This document shows positions 8,544-16,563 of a DNA stretch of 64,000 bases, piece by piece. The notes under the pieces were generated by a model, which saw nothing but the letters and a program-made list of their open reading frames with translations, did no database searches and was not told the DNA's origin. Made by a program: the position numbers and the translations under genes. The DNA comes from Candidatus Thermofonsia Clade 1 bacterium. Its GTDB lineage: Bacteria > Chloroflexota > Anaerolineae > Aggregatilineales > UBA2796. The DNA lies in assembly GCA_002794705.1 (NCBI GenBank), contig PGTK01000002.1, positions 186,001 to 250,000 of the forward strand, given 5' to 3'. The stretch's first letter is position 1. Each line of letters begins with the position of its first letter.

Positions 8544-9845
8544 TTGACGGCAAGACAGCTTCGCTTGTTTGAGGTGGCTCATGCCTACCATCACACTGCA
8601 AGTTTTCCAAGCCGCACTATAGATATCGGCGATGTAACATTTCTAGACGGTCAAAGAGAGCCAATCCATCGCTGGTTCCGCCTAACACCGAGCTATTTGC
8701 CCACGCTTGTGCGCTATTTTTTGCGCTACCTCCAATGTGATGAAACCACACTTATCCTCGATCCGTTCTTAGGGAAAGGCACAACGCTGATCGAGACGAA
8801 GCGTCATGGTTTGCGCGCTGTCGGCATCGAGATCAATCCCTTGCCGAAACTTGCCGCTGAATACGCGCTGACTTGGGAGGTGGATAGGGCAGGATTTCAA
8901 CAGTTTGCGAATGCACACTTAGGCAAGGTCAGTGAGAGCATTGCTCAACATCGCGCAGACTCTCTGAATGAAGTGCTTAAGCTGCGTGCCTTGCGGTTAC
9001 CTGCTATCCACAATGTCTTTCGTTGGTGGCGTCCAGAGGTCCTGAAAGATTTACTGTTGGTTCGTAGCGATGTCTTTGCAGTCGAGCCTGTATCCTACAG
9101 GCAATTGCTGTGGATAGCTCTCGCTGCGTGCGCGCTGGACTGTGCCAATATCCATCGCAACCATCCGACCATCACATTTGATGACGCTCATACGCGCCAC
9201 ATAGATGTTTTGAGCGACTACAGCCAAAAAGTGAGCCAAATTGTTGACGATCTGTGCCAAGTTGCTGTAGCAAGCAGTGCATTTGGTCAGATTTCAGTTA
9301 TACAGGGCAACAGCGTTCACTTGGCGAAGTATGTGTCAAGTGCGGATCGCGTCATCACGTTGCCGCCGTATCCGAACCGCTTCAGCTACGTTCACACAAC
9401 ACGTCCGCAGTTGTTTTTCATGGAGATTTTCGACTCAGCGCATCAATCCGCTGAACTGGACTGCGAGGCAATTGGCGGAACTTGGGGCAAGGCGACCTCA
9501 GATTTGTGTACAGCTCGTCTTATGCCAGAGCCGCAAATTGCGGCAATTCTGCAGCCGTTGAGCGATCAACTACAGCCACGCAGCCAGCTAATGTATAACT
9601 ACACAATAAAGTATTTCAATATGCTCTATGGGCATGTTCAGTCGCTCAGGACTGTGGCGAGTCAACAGTTTCGCGGTGCTTACATCGTCGGCAACTCACG
9701 GCTAGCAGGCGTAGAAATCCATACAGATGTTCTCTTGGCTCAAATTTTTGAGCAATGCGGCTTCAAAGTAGATGAGATATTGATTTTGCGCAAGCGCGGC
9801 GGGCGCAAAAAGCTCTTCGAGGCTGCAGTGTGTGTAAGCCTTTAG
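8544..9845 (+). CDS. DNA methyltransferase of the amino-methylase (N4-C/N6-A) class
   Basis: Probable modification enzyme of a type II restriction-modification pair; it would transfer a methyl group from SAM to an exocyclic amino group in DNA. The SAM-binding motif I reads DPFLGKGTTL (about residue 75) and is followed by 'AVGIEINP'. The catalytic motif IV reads TLPPYPNRFSYV; the usual form is (S/N)PPYxN, so the residue before PPY is Leu instead of Ser or Asn. I choose TTG at 8544 as the start because GGGAG (8531-8535) stands 8 bases before it. The gene meets a probable restriction gene tail to tail, the stops overlapping by about four bases. Family is clear; specificity is unknown. Confidence 0.8.
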   Translation: MTARQLRLFEVAHAYHHTASFPSRTIDIGDVTFLDGQREPIHRWFRLTPSYLPTLVRYFLRYLQCDETTLILDPFLGKGTTLIETKRHGLRAVGIEINPLPKLAAEYALTWEVDRAGFQQFANAHLGKVSESIAQHRADSLNEVLKLRALRLPAIHNVFRWWRPEVLKDLLLVRSDVFAVEPVSYRQLLWIALAACALDCANIHRNHPTITFDDAHTRHIDVLSDYSQKVSQIVDDLCQVAVASSAFGQISVIQGNSVHLAKYVSSADRVITLPPYPNRFSYVHTTRPQLFFMEIFDSAHQSAELDCEAIGGTWGKATSDLCTARLMPEPQIAAILQPLSDQLQPRSQLMYNYTIKYFNMLYGHVQSLRTVASQQFRGAYIVGNSRLAGVEIHTDVLLAQIFEQCGFKVDEILILRKRGGRKKLFEAAVCVSL

Positions 9846-10667
9846 ATCAAGTCAAAAATACGTTGCATGATTGGCTGTATCGTGGAACGCTCTTGCTGCA
9901 GAAATGCCTGAAGATCAATACCAGTCAATGTTCTTACAAAGTCAAAGGCGGCTTGTCCTTCATAGAGCTGCCAGTAGTTGCGCAAACGTATTACAGGAGC
10001 TCTCAGAGATGTTTTGCAGAAAATCAGCATAACTGGCTCGATGTCTTTTGCTTTTAGCGCCAGTGCCATGTCTCGATCTGCCTGAATACGCTTTGAGTCA
10101 CCAATTTGATAGCAAGAGCGCACCTCAAAAGCGGTGCCAAAGCGGTTGAAATTTAACAACGTGACAAGGCGTTCGCGCTCTGCCTCTGAGAGCAAGGCGT
10201 GGAGGGATCATTCCATCTGTCGAGCGTTTTTGTTTGTTGCCGTCTATCTCGATGTATAGATCGCCCAGTTTGCGATGCAGACTAGCGATAAGGTTGCCAC
10301 CAAGGCGCGCCGCAATGTACTTGGCGTTAGCGAGCGAGAACGGCGCAAAAGCAGGGTCACTCTCAAGCAGGGAAGCAAAGGCTTCTCTAGTCTCTACATC
10401 CTCAAAATGCTTGAAGGGATCGAAGTCTAGGACTCTCTCTAGATTTCTTACAACAATAGCGCGCAGGCTTTCTCGAATATCATAGTCTACATCTTCAGGC
10501 AACGTCGTGCTCCCAATTCCAAACGTCACTGATACAGCATAGCATCGTTCGCTGTTGAATGCTAGAGCTTCGGCAACTTGTGTTACAAAGGCTTGAAAAG
10601 GCATGCCATACATGCCAGAATAGAGCGCAGTGCTAGCGATGAGGTGATGTAGCGCTTGACTTCTCAA
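9842..10667 (-). pseudogene. Probable type II restriction endonuclease gene, interrupted by a frameshift
   Basis: Two overlapping reading frames on the minus strand, 10667 to about 10200 and 10195 to 9842, together make a protein of about 275 residues. The first part ends well-behaved at 'GDLYIEIDGNKQKRSTDGM'; the second resumes as 'LLSEAERERLVTLLNFNRFG' in the +1 frame. The change of frame must fall around 10198-10210, because the second frame has a TGA at 10208-10210. The position, convergent with and touching a DNA methyltransferase, plus size and composition, argue for the cognate restriction enzyme. I do not recognise the exact family and no textbook PD-(D/E)xK is evident; 'FEVRSCYQIGDSKR' may be part of the active site. 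The TTG at 10667 overlaps the start of the next, divergent gene, so an internal ATG near 10613 may be the real start. A sequencing error would also explain the break. Confidence 0.6.
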
Positions 10668-11552
10668 CCCTATCTGCTGACGCCGCAGCGCGCAGAAAGC
10701 GACCGCTACCCCTATCGGCGCGTGTGGCGCACTGCTTGGCTGGAGGCAGTTATCCTCTTGGTGCTCACGGCAGCGCTTGTTTTTGGCACGCGCCTAGTTG
10801 ATCTGCGCTTGCCCGCGACTGCAGAGCGCGCTTTGAGCTTTATCTATGCGATCTTGCCACTTGGTCTGTGGCTTGGCATTTCCTATGCAGCGGAGCGCCG
10901 TGCGCTACAGCCGCGTCGCAACTTGCCCGCTGTGGTGATGTTGGGCGGCTTGGCTGCCAGCGGCGTCGCCGTGCCGCTCACGGCGATTTTTGCGGCTGAG
11001 GAATGGCTCAGCACTGCCAGCGGACTAGATCGCATCATCGGCTACACTTTGACCGTCGGTGTTGTACATGAGTTCCTGAAATATGCTGTATTGCGCTACA
11101 GCGTGTGGCGCACAGAGTTCAATACGCGCCTCGACGCAGTAGCCTACGCTATGGCTGCTGCTATCGGCTTTGCTACGGCGCTGAACATCCACTTTGCACT
11201 GAACAACACGCTCAATCTTGCCTCTGCAGCGTTGCGCATGACTGAGATCACTTTGGCGCAGGTTGCCATTAGCCCAATTCTCGGCTTTGTGCTATACGAG
11301 TTGCGCAAGCCGAACGTCTTCGTGCTGACCCCAGTCTTGGGCGTGCTGATTGCAGCGTTGTTCAACGCGCTCTCAATTGTGATTCGGGCAGGCTTGATCG
11401 TCGCGGGCGTCTCACGTACTTCTACGGCGAACAATGCCATTTACGGACTGGGCATGGCGCTCTTTTTGATTGTGGTGCTGTTCAGCGCGCTGAGTTTCCT
11501 TGTGCGCGCCGCTGATGAGCGCGAGGCACTGCGGGCAAGCGAGGTGCGCTAA
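10656..11552 (+). CDS. PrsW-like integral membrane protein (CPBP/PrsW glutamic-protease fold, altered motifs)
   Basis: Polytopic inner-membrane protein of 298 residues with about eight hydrophobic segments. It resembles PrsW, the intramembrane protease acting on anti-sigma factors: 'VVHEFLKYAVLR' (residues 136-147) occupies the place of the EExxK motif, and 'RLDAVAYAMAAAIGFATALN' the place of D-x-vvYg...GFAxxEN. The first Glu of EExxK is His138 here and the Glu of 'EN' is absent, so proteolytic activity is doubtful. The start is a TTG with GAGGTGAT seven bases upstream. It overlaps the next gene by one base (TAATG), so the two are translationally coupled. Function is an inference. Confidence 0.65.
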   Translation: MTSQPYLLTPQRAESDRYPYRRVWRTAWLEAVILLVLTAALVFGTRLVDLRLPATAERALSFIYAILPLGLWLGISYAAERRALQPRRNLPAVVMLGGLAASGVAVPLTAIFAAEEWLSTASGLDRIIGYTLTVGVVHEFLKYAVLRYSVWRTEFNTRLDAVAYAMAAAIGFATALNIHFALNNTLNLASAALRMTEITLAQVAISPILGFVLYELRKPNVFVLTPVLGVLIAALFNALSIVIRAGLIVAGVSRTSTANNAIYGLGMALFLIVVLFSALSFLVRAADEREALRASEVR

Positions 11553-12145
11553 TGCGCTCGGAGGGCTATGCAGCGCCGCTCACTTTGCGGCAGCGTTTGG
11601 CGAATTATTTGGTCATGGCGGCTGCGTTTTTAGCAGTCGGCTACGGATTTATCTACCGTGATGGCATCCTCAGCGCCACTTTCCCGTTCGTCAACCGTGA
11701 GGCAGGCATTACGGCGCGTTATCCTGCCCGTTGGCTCTTAGAGGAAGGCGGAACGCGCTTTGTGTTGCGCGCCCAAGACCCCGCCGCCCTCCCTTTTAAG
11801 ACCACGATTCAGTTGCAGCTAATCCCGATTGGCAGCGGCGCACGTCCTGCTGATATCCTTGACCTGTTAGACATAGATCGGGCGGCGCGCCTGCCGGCTT
11901 ACCGTTCGCTCAGCCGCACGCCGACTGTGTTACCGGGCGGTCAGCGCGGACAGCAGATGATCTACGCTTACGCTTACATTGACCCCAATCCGTTCCTGCA
12001 GGCAGAGCCGATCACAGTCCGTGCACTTGACCTCGTCGTGTTGCGCACGGGACAAGCCGTCGTGATCACCTACGAGGCAAAAGCCGATGTTTTCGAGAAG
12101 CACAAGCACTACTTCGATGCCTTTTTGCGTTCCCTGACCTTTTAA
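11552..12145 (+). CDS. Membrane-anchored protein of unknown function (PsbP/LpqN-like fold possible)
   Basis: A 197-residue protein with one N-terminal membrane anchor (about residues 18-37, LVMAAAFLAVGYGFIY) and an extracytoplasmic domain. The domain starts 'GITARYPARWLL' and ends 'VVITYEAKADVFEKHKHYF', a pattern often seen in PsbP/LpqN/DUF1795-type domains, which bind small ligands or act as envelope accessory proteins. The ATG overlaps the stop of the PrsW-like gene, so the two proteins are probably made together and could act as a pair at the membrane. I do not recognise a specific family. Confidence 0.6.
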   Translation: MRSEGYAAPLTLRQRLANYLVMAAAFLAVGYGFIYRDGILSATFPFVNREAGITARYPARWLLEEGGTRFVLRAQDPAALPFKTTIQLQLIPIGSGARPADILDLLDIDRAARLPAYRSLSRTPTVLPGGQRGQQMIYAYAYIDPNPFLQAEPITVRALDLVVLRTGQAVVITYEAKADVFEKHKHYFDAFLRSLTF

Positions 12146-12161
12146 TCGGAGGCAAAGCGTT

Positions 12162-13694
12162 ATGAGTGACCCCAAACAGCGCGCCGCCCAAGCGGGACAC
12201 ATGGGCTATGGCTCGCGCTTGACGGAACAGCCCGCTGATGAGTTGCTGCAATCCGCTTTTGCGCATGAGGTGAGTGATGGTGCCTTGCTCTATCATGGCA
12301 TGAGCCTCGCCGATCTGGCTTACTGCGTTATGCTGTGTGAGTGCGGCTTGATCCCGCGCCCTGCTCGTCAGCCGCTCATGCGCGGCTTGCTGGAGCTGCA
12401 CGCCATTCCGCCTGATCAGTTCCCATTCGATCCTGTCTATGGCGATATCTACACGAATCGTGAGCAAGCGCTTAGGGAGCGCGTCCCAGAGGGCGGCGCG
12501 GATGGCTGGTTGCGGCTGGGACGGGCGCGCCGCGAGTCGTCAACCGTCGGCTATTTGATCACGACTCGTGCCTATTTGTTGAGGCTGATCGAGGCGCACG
12601 CCGCGCTGATCAGCACGCTGTTGCGCCTCGCTGCGCAGCATCGTACGACGCTCATGCCCGATTACACCTATCTGCAGAAAGCGCATCCGACTACGCTTGC
12701 GCACTATTTGCTCACTTTTGTGGCGCCTTTGCTGCGCAATGCGGAGCGCTTGCGCGCCGCTTACGGTCGCTTGAATCAATCGCCTGTGGGCGGCGGAAGC
12801 GTGAACGGCTCACGCTTGCCGCTGGATCGTATCCGTGCCGCTGAACTGCTTGGCTTTGAGGGCGTCGCGGCGCACACACGCGATGCCATGTGGCAGGCGG
12901 ACGTTGCTATTGAGGTCGCGGCGAATGTTGTTATCCTGATGACCACGCTGGATCGCCTCGCTGAAGACCTGTACATCTTCGCCACTGAAGAATTCGGCTA
13001 TTTGACGCTTGCCGATGCACACTCGCGCACCAGTGTCATCATGCCGCAGAAGAAAAATCCGTATAGCCTCGCCTATGTGCGCGGCGCAGCGCGGGCGAGT
13101 GGCGCAACGCTCTACACGATCATCGCTACCAACCAGACGCCTTCGGGTCAGCCTGATAACCGTATTTTTGCCTATGGTGAGTTGCCACGCGCCCTGGATC
13201 GGGCGACGCGCACTGTTCGCTTGCTGGCGGGCGTCCTAGAGCGGGCGGAGTGGCATGTTGAGCGCATGGCGGCGCGCTCAGCCGAGAGTTTTAGCGGCGC
13301 CACTGACCTTGGCGACTATTTGAGCGAGGTGGCTGACCTCGATCCGCGCACGGCGCATCGCGTGATCGGCTATGCCGTGCGCAAGGCGCTTGAGGCGGGT
13401 CTGCCCAGCAGTCAGCCGCTGACCAGCGCAGCGCTCGATCAGGCTGCCGAGGCACTGCTGGGACGTACACTCAATCTGCCTGAGGAGGCAGTCCGTAGGG
13501 CGCAAGAGCCGCTTGCGATTGTCGAGTCGCGGCGCGGAATCGGCGGCGCAAGCCCTGAATCGGTTGCAGCGCTTTTAGAAGACTATCAGGCGTGCTATCA
13601 GGACTATCAATGGTGGGAAGATCAGGAGCAAGTGCGCCTTGAGGTGGTTGAACAGACCCTGCTGACCCTAGCGCGCACCATCGCTGAGGGCTAG
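12162..13694 (+). CDS. Argininosuccinate lyase-like protein with altered catalytic motifs
   Basis: Member of the fumarase/aspartase/argininosuccinate lyase superfamily, 510 residues. The signature loop is present as 'SVIMPQKKNP' (residues 291-300), keeping the serine that serves as the catalytic base in relatives (Ser291). Other key places differ from true ArgH: the 'YTHLQ' histidine is Tyr170 (DYTYLQKAHP), the 'EDIH' motif reads GDIY, and the 'HTxRSRNDQ' substrate loop reads RLGRARRESS. The usual ArgH length is about 460, so this one is longer. The start has GGAGG about 9 bases upstream. It ends the 10656-13694 plus-strand operon and no other arginine genes are near, so a different substrate is likely (inference). 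Confidence 0.75.
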   Translation: MSDPKQRAAQAGHMGYGSRLTEQPADELLQSAFAHEVSDGALLYHGMSLADLAYCVMLCECGLIPRPARQPLMRGLLELHAIPPDQFPFDPVYGDIYTNREQALRERVPEGGADGWLRLGRARRESSTVGYLITTRAYLLRLIEAHAALISTLLRLAAQHRTTLMPDYTYLQKAHPTTLAHYLLTFVAPLLRNAERLRAAYGRLNQSPVGGGSVNGSRLPLDRIRAAELLGFEGVAAHTRDAMWQADVAIEVAANVVILMTTLDRLAEDLYIFATEEFGYLTLADAHSRTSVIMPQKKNPYSLAYVRGAARASGATLYTIIATNQTPSGQPDNRIFAYGELPRALDRATRTVRLLAGVLERAEWHVERMAARSAESFSGATDLGDYLSEVADLDPRTAHRVIGYAVRKALEAGLPSSQPLTSAALDQAAEALLGRTLNLPEEAVRRAQEPLAIVESRRGIGGASPESVAALLEDYQACYQDYQWWEDQEQVRLEVVEQTLLTLARTIAEG

Positions 13695-14426
13695 GCGCGG
13701 CGCCACGATGTAACCTTCCTCAAGCGTCCCATAAACCTGCCAGAAGGCGCTCCCGTGCCACCAGTAGTGCAGCGCGATGTAGGCACACAAGGCTGCATCG
13801 CGCCTATCTTCTTCTGCTTTGCTCCAAGCGGCTTGTAAGAGCGGCGTAGGTAGATCAAGAGGCGGTGTGGCGTCTTGCAGTGCGGCGAGATGGTCGCTGT
13901 ATTGCCGCCAAGCCGATTCTTGCGCAGCACGGCTGAGACCGCCTTTGCGTTTGTAGCGCAGCGCCCGCGCCAGACCGAACAGACCGATCATAGCGGCGTG
14001 CGGATAGACTTCAAAGGCGCAGCGCACAGACCCCTGCGCAGGAAAATGGGGTGTATGTTGCACATTTAGAGCGGCTAGACCCGCGATCAGCGCCTCGCCG
14101 CGCATGACGCCGCCGTTGTACTTGCCTAGTATGGTTCGATTAGCGGGATGTGCACCCGCGCCATACTTGCCGAACACCTTGCTGATTAGCGCATCGCCCC
14201 TGCGCTTGCCCGTCTGATTGGGAACGCAGAGAGGCGCGTCAATTGCCACAATCAGCGAGGTGCAATTGGCGTAGCGCGCCACAAAAGCGAGGATATCCTC
14301 ATCAGTGCGCAGCGCGATAGGCATTTCAGTGAGTGTGGCGCGTCCGTTATGCAGCTGGAGCGCCGCTACACCGCTAACATTCCGCGCTGACCACGCCAGA
14401 TCAATGCCCAGAAAGGCCGCCTGCAT
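13668..14426 (-). CDS. DUF429 family protein (RNase H-like fold)
   Basis: A 252-residue DUF429 protein. It begins 'FLGIDLAWS', carries 'VAIDAPLCVPN' and 'FEVYPHAA', and ends with 'EEDRRDAALCAYIAL', the acidic positions expected of this family, which is predicted to have an RNase H-like nuclease fold. The biochemical role is unknown. Its 3' end overlaps the convergent lyase gene by 27 bases. Its ATG (14424-14426) directly abuts the stop of the upstream sugar-transferase gene, suggesting one transcript. Confidence 0.8.
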   Translation of the reverse strand: MQAAFLGIDLAWSARNVSGVAALQLHNGRATLTEMPIALRTDEDILAFVARYANCTSLIVAIDAPLCVPNQTGKRRGDALISKVFGKYGAGAHPANRTILGKYNGGVMRGEALIAGLAALNVQHTPHFPAQGSVRCAFEVYPHAAMIGLFGLARALRYKRKGGLSRAAQESAWRQYSDHLAALQDATPPLDLPTPLLQAAWSKAEEDRRDAALCAYIALHYWWHGSAFWQVYGTLEEGYIVAPRLALSDGAR

Positions 14427-15818
14427 TCAAAAGGCGCCTTTACCGCTCAGGACTACAAATAACGTGCGCCATAAAATGTACAGATCGAGCAAAATTGAGT
14501 AGTTTTGGATATAGTACAGGTCATCTTCAGTGTGCAGGTGCATTGGCTTGGTACTGCGCCCGTTGATCTGCCACCAGCCTGTCATGCCTTGTGGCACGGC
14601 GAAGCGCTTGAGTTGCCACGTCTGATATTTATCCAGCATCCACGCGACCTCAGGGCGCGGACCGACAAGGCTCATCTCGCCACGCAGCACGTTGATCAAG
14701 TTGGGCAGTTCATCCAGGCTGGTGCGCCGCAGAAAGCGCCCGATGCGGGTCACACGCGGGTCATCTGCTCGTTTGTGAATAAGATTGCCGTTTTCATCGT
14801 AGTGCAAGACCTCCGCTTGGCGCGCCTCAGCGTCGAGATACATCGTGCGGAACTTGTACATGATGAAAGGCTTGCCATTTTCACCAATGCGCTCCTGCTT
14901 AAAGATAACAGGTCCTTTTGAGTCAAGGCGAATGGCTAACCAGAGGATCGCCCAAAGTGGCGCAGCCAAGATGAGTGTCAGTGTGCCGACGATCAGATCA
15001 AAGGAACGCTTGACAACGCGCTGGTAGGCGTTCAGAGCGGGCGCACGTAGGTTAATGAGCGGTACACCGCCAAATTCTTCGGCTGTGGCGCGGTATAGCA
15101 CTAGATTCAAATAGTTAGGTGCAATGCGCACCTGCACAGGCAAGCGCTGTAGCTCTGGCACGAGGGCATTCAGGCATTCATAATCACGATAGGGTAGCGC
15201 GATGACTACTTCATTAACGGCGTGCTTTTTGACAAGGTGCGCAGCCTCGGCAAGGCTGCCCAGTCGCGGTAAATCGAGCAGAGTTGCCTCACCACTATCC
15301 ACAAAGCCGACGATCTGAATGCTTGTCCATGTGTGGCTGCGCAAGGTCTCAACAATCTGTTCTGCCAAGTTGCCGCTGCCCACTATCAAAACGCGACACG
15401 CCTTAGCCCGTCTTCCGTTGAACAGAGCGTGAATGATAAAGCGCCACAACACGCGCAACGCGATATCTAACGTCGTCAGATAGATCACCAGCAAGCGCGA
15501 GACTTCACGGTCAGTGAAGTACAGCGCGCCCGATAGCACCAACACGGCGAAAAAACTGGCAGATAGCACGCGCCGAATTTCAGCAAGGAAATGAGCTGTA
15601 TGGCGCGGATCGTAGACGCCCAGCGTCAAAAAGACAGCAAACCAGATCAGTGGTGCGAGGATGATCAGGCTGGGCGGCACAATCACATCGCTCAGGATAT
15701 CTGCTCCAAAAGGTAAGGTTGTGCGCAGCGTCCCTGCTATTGTCAGCGCGGCTATTGTGCACAAAATATCGCTAAAAATTGCTAGAACAGTGTAATTTGC
15801 GCCTTGTCGCCGAATCAT
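14427..15818 (-). CDS. Undecaprenyl-phosphate sugar phosphotransferase (WcaJ/RfbP-type)
   Basis: Initiating enzyme of surface polysaccharide synthesis: it moves a sugar-1-phosphate from a nucleotide sugar to undecaprenyl phosphate at the inner membrane. The 463-residue protein has four N-terminal membrane segments, a central Rossmann-like 'CoA-binding_3' domain ([19 protein letters not shown]), a further membrane hairpin and the conserved bacterial sugar-transferase domain with 'KRSFDLIVG', '[18 protein letters not shown]', 'YKFRTM', '[19 protein letters not shown]' and 'GPRPE'. All usual catalytic motifs look intact. The sugar cannot be told from sequence. It lies five bases after an O-methyltransferase gene and immediately before the DUF429 gene. 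Confidence 0.92.
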   Translation of the reverse strand: MIRRQGANYTVLAIFSDILCTIAALTIAGTLRTTLPFGADILSDVIVPPSLIILAPLIWFAVFLTLGVYDPRHTAHFLAEIRRVLSASFFAVLVLSGALYFTDREVSRLLVIYLTTLDIALRVLWRFIIHALFNGRRAKACRVLIVGSGNLAEQIVETLRSHTWTSIQIVGFVDSGEATLLDLPRLGSLAEAAHLVKKHAVNEVVIALPYRDYECLNALVPELQRLPVQVRIAPNYLNLVLYRATAEEFGGVPLINLRAPALNAYQRVVKRSFDLIVGTLTLILAAPLWAILWLAIRLDSKGPVIFKQERIGENGKPFIMYKFRTMYLDAEARQAEVLHYDENGNLIHKRADDPRVTRIGRFLRRTSLDELPNLINVLRGEMSLVGPRPEVAWMLDKYQTWQLKRFAVPQGMTGWWQINGRSTKPMHLHTEDDLYYIQNYSILLDLYILWRTLFVVLSGKGAF

Positions 15819-15823
15819 TGTAC

Positions 15824-16495
15824 TTAGCCAACCACCTGTGCTATCACCAGACCGTCATAGCCCTTGCTCCCGACTGTCTGCAAGACGGTCGCTCGCAAGC
15901 GCGGCTCAGCAGCCAGCATAGCATGCAATTCGCGTGTGCTTTGTATGCTTGGATCATCGCTCTCGGCGTTTAGCACCTCGCCCTTGCGGATCACGTTATC
16001 CACCACGATCAGGCTACCGTGCCGTGTCAGTTTGAGCGCCCAGCTCAGGTACTGCGGATTATTGGGCTTGTCGGCGTCAATGAAGACCATATCGAAGATT
16101 TGCCCTGCCTCAGCTAGGTGTGGCAGAATGTCTAGGGCGGCGCCAAGGCGCACTTCAACGCGCTCTTGCAGCTCTGCATAGGCAATGTTGGCACGGGCGA
16201 CTTCGGCGTGTTTGGGTGAGACCTCTAAGGTGATAATTTTGCCCTCAGGCGGCAAAGCACGCGCTAACCACAGCGTGCTATAGCCGCCTAACGTGCCGAT
16301 CTCTAGGATGTGACGTGCGCTGCAAAGCTGTGCCAGCAGCATCAGAAACTTGCCCTGCAGCGGCGAAACGTTGATGGCGGGCAAGCCGTGTGCTTCGGAG
16401 TTTTTCAGGGCGTGATCGAGAATTGGATCGGGCGGCGCGTAGAGATCGGCAAGGTAGCTATCTACTGCTGCCCAGAGCGTCTCTGACATTGGCAT
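15824..16495 (-). CDS. Class I SAM-dependent O-methyltransferase (CCoAOMT-like family 3)
   Basis: A 223-residue methyltransferase of the catechol/caffeoyl-CoA O-methyltransferase family. The SAM-binding motif I reads LEIGTLGGYSTLWLARAL, followed by 'ITLEVSPKHAEVARAN' and the metal/substrate region 'FDMVFIDADKPNNPQYL' and 'GSLIVVDNVIRKGEV', as expected for a divalent-metal-dependent O-methyltransferase. The substrate is unknown; the five-base gap to the sugar-transferase gene suggests co-transcription but not necessarily a shared pathway. Start at the ATG at 16495. Confidence 0.9.
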   Translation of the reverse strand: MPMSETLWAAVDSYLADLYAPPDPILDHALKNSEAHGLPAINVSPLQGKFLMLLAQLCSARHILEIGTLGGYSTLWLARALPPEGKIITLEVSPKHAEVARANIAYAELQERVEVRLGAALDILPHLAEAGQIFDMVFIDADKPNNPQYLSWALKLTRHGSLIVVDNVIRKGEVLNAESDDPSIQSTRELHAMLAAEPRLRATVLQTVGSKGYDGLVIAQVVG

Positions 16496-16563
16496 ACCTC
16501 ACATATGAATGACTGATAAAACTACCGCAGAAGTATGCCATAAGTTATCAAGAAATGCCGCTT

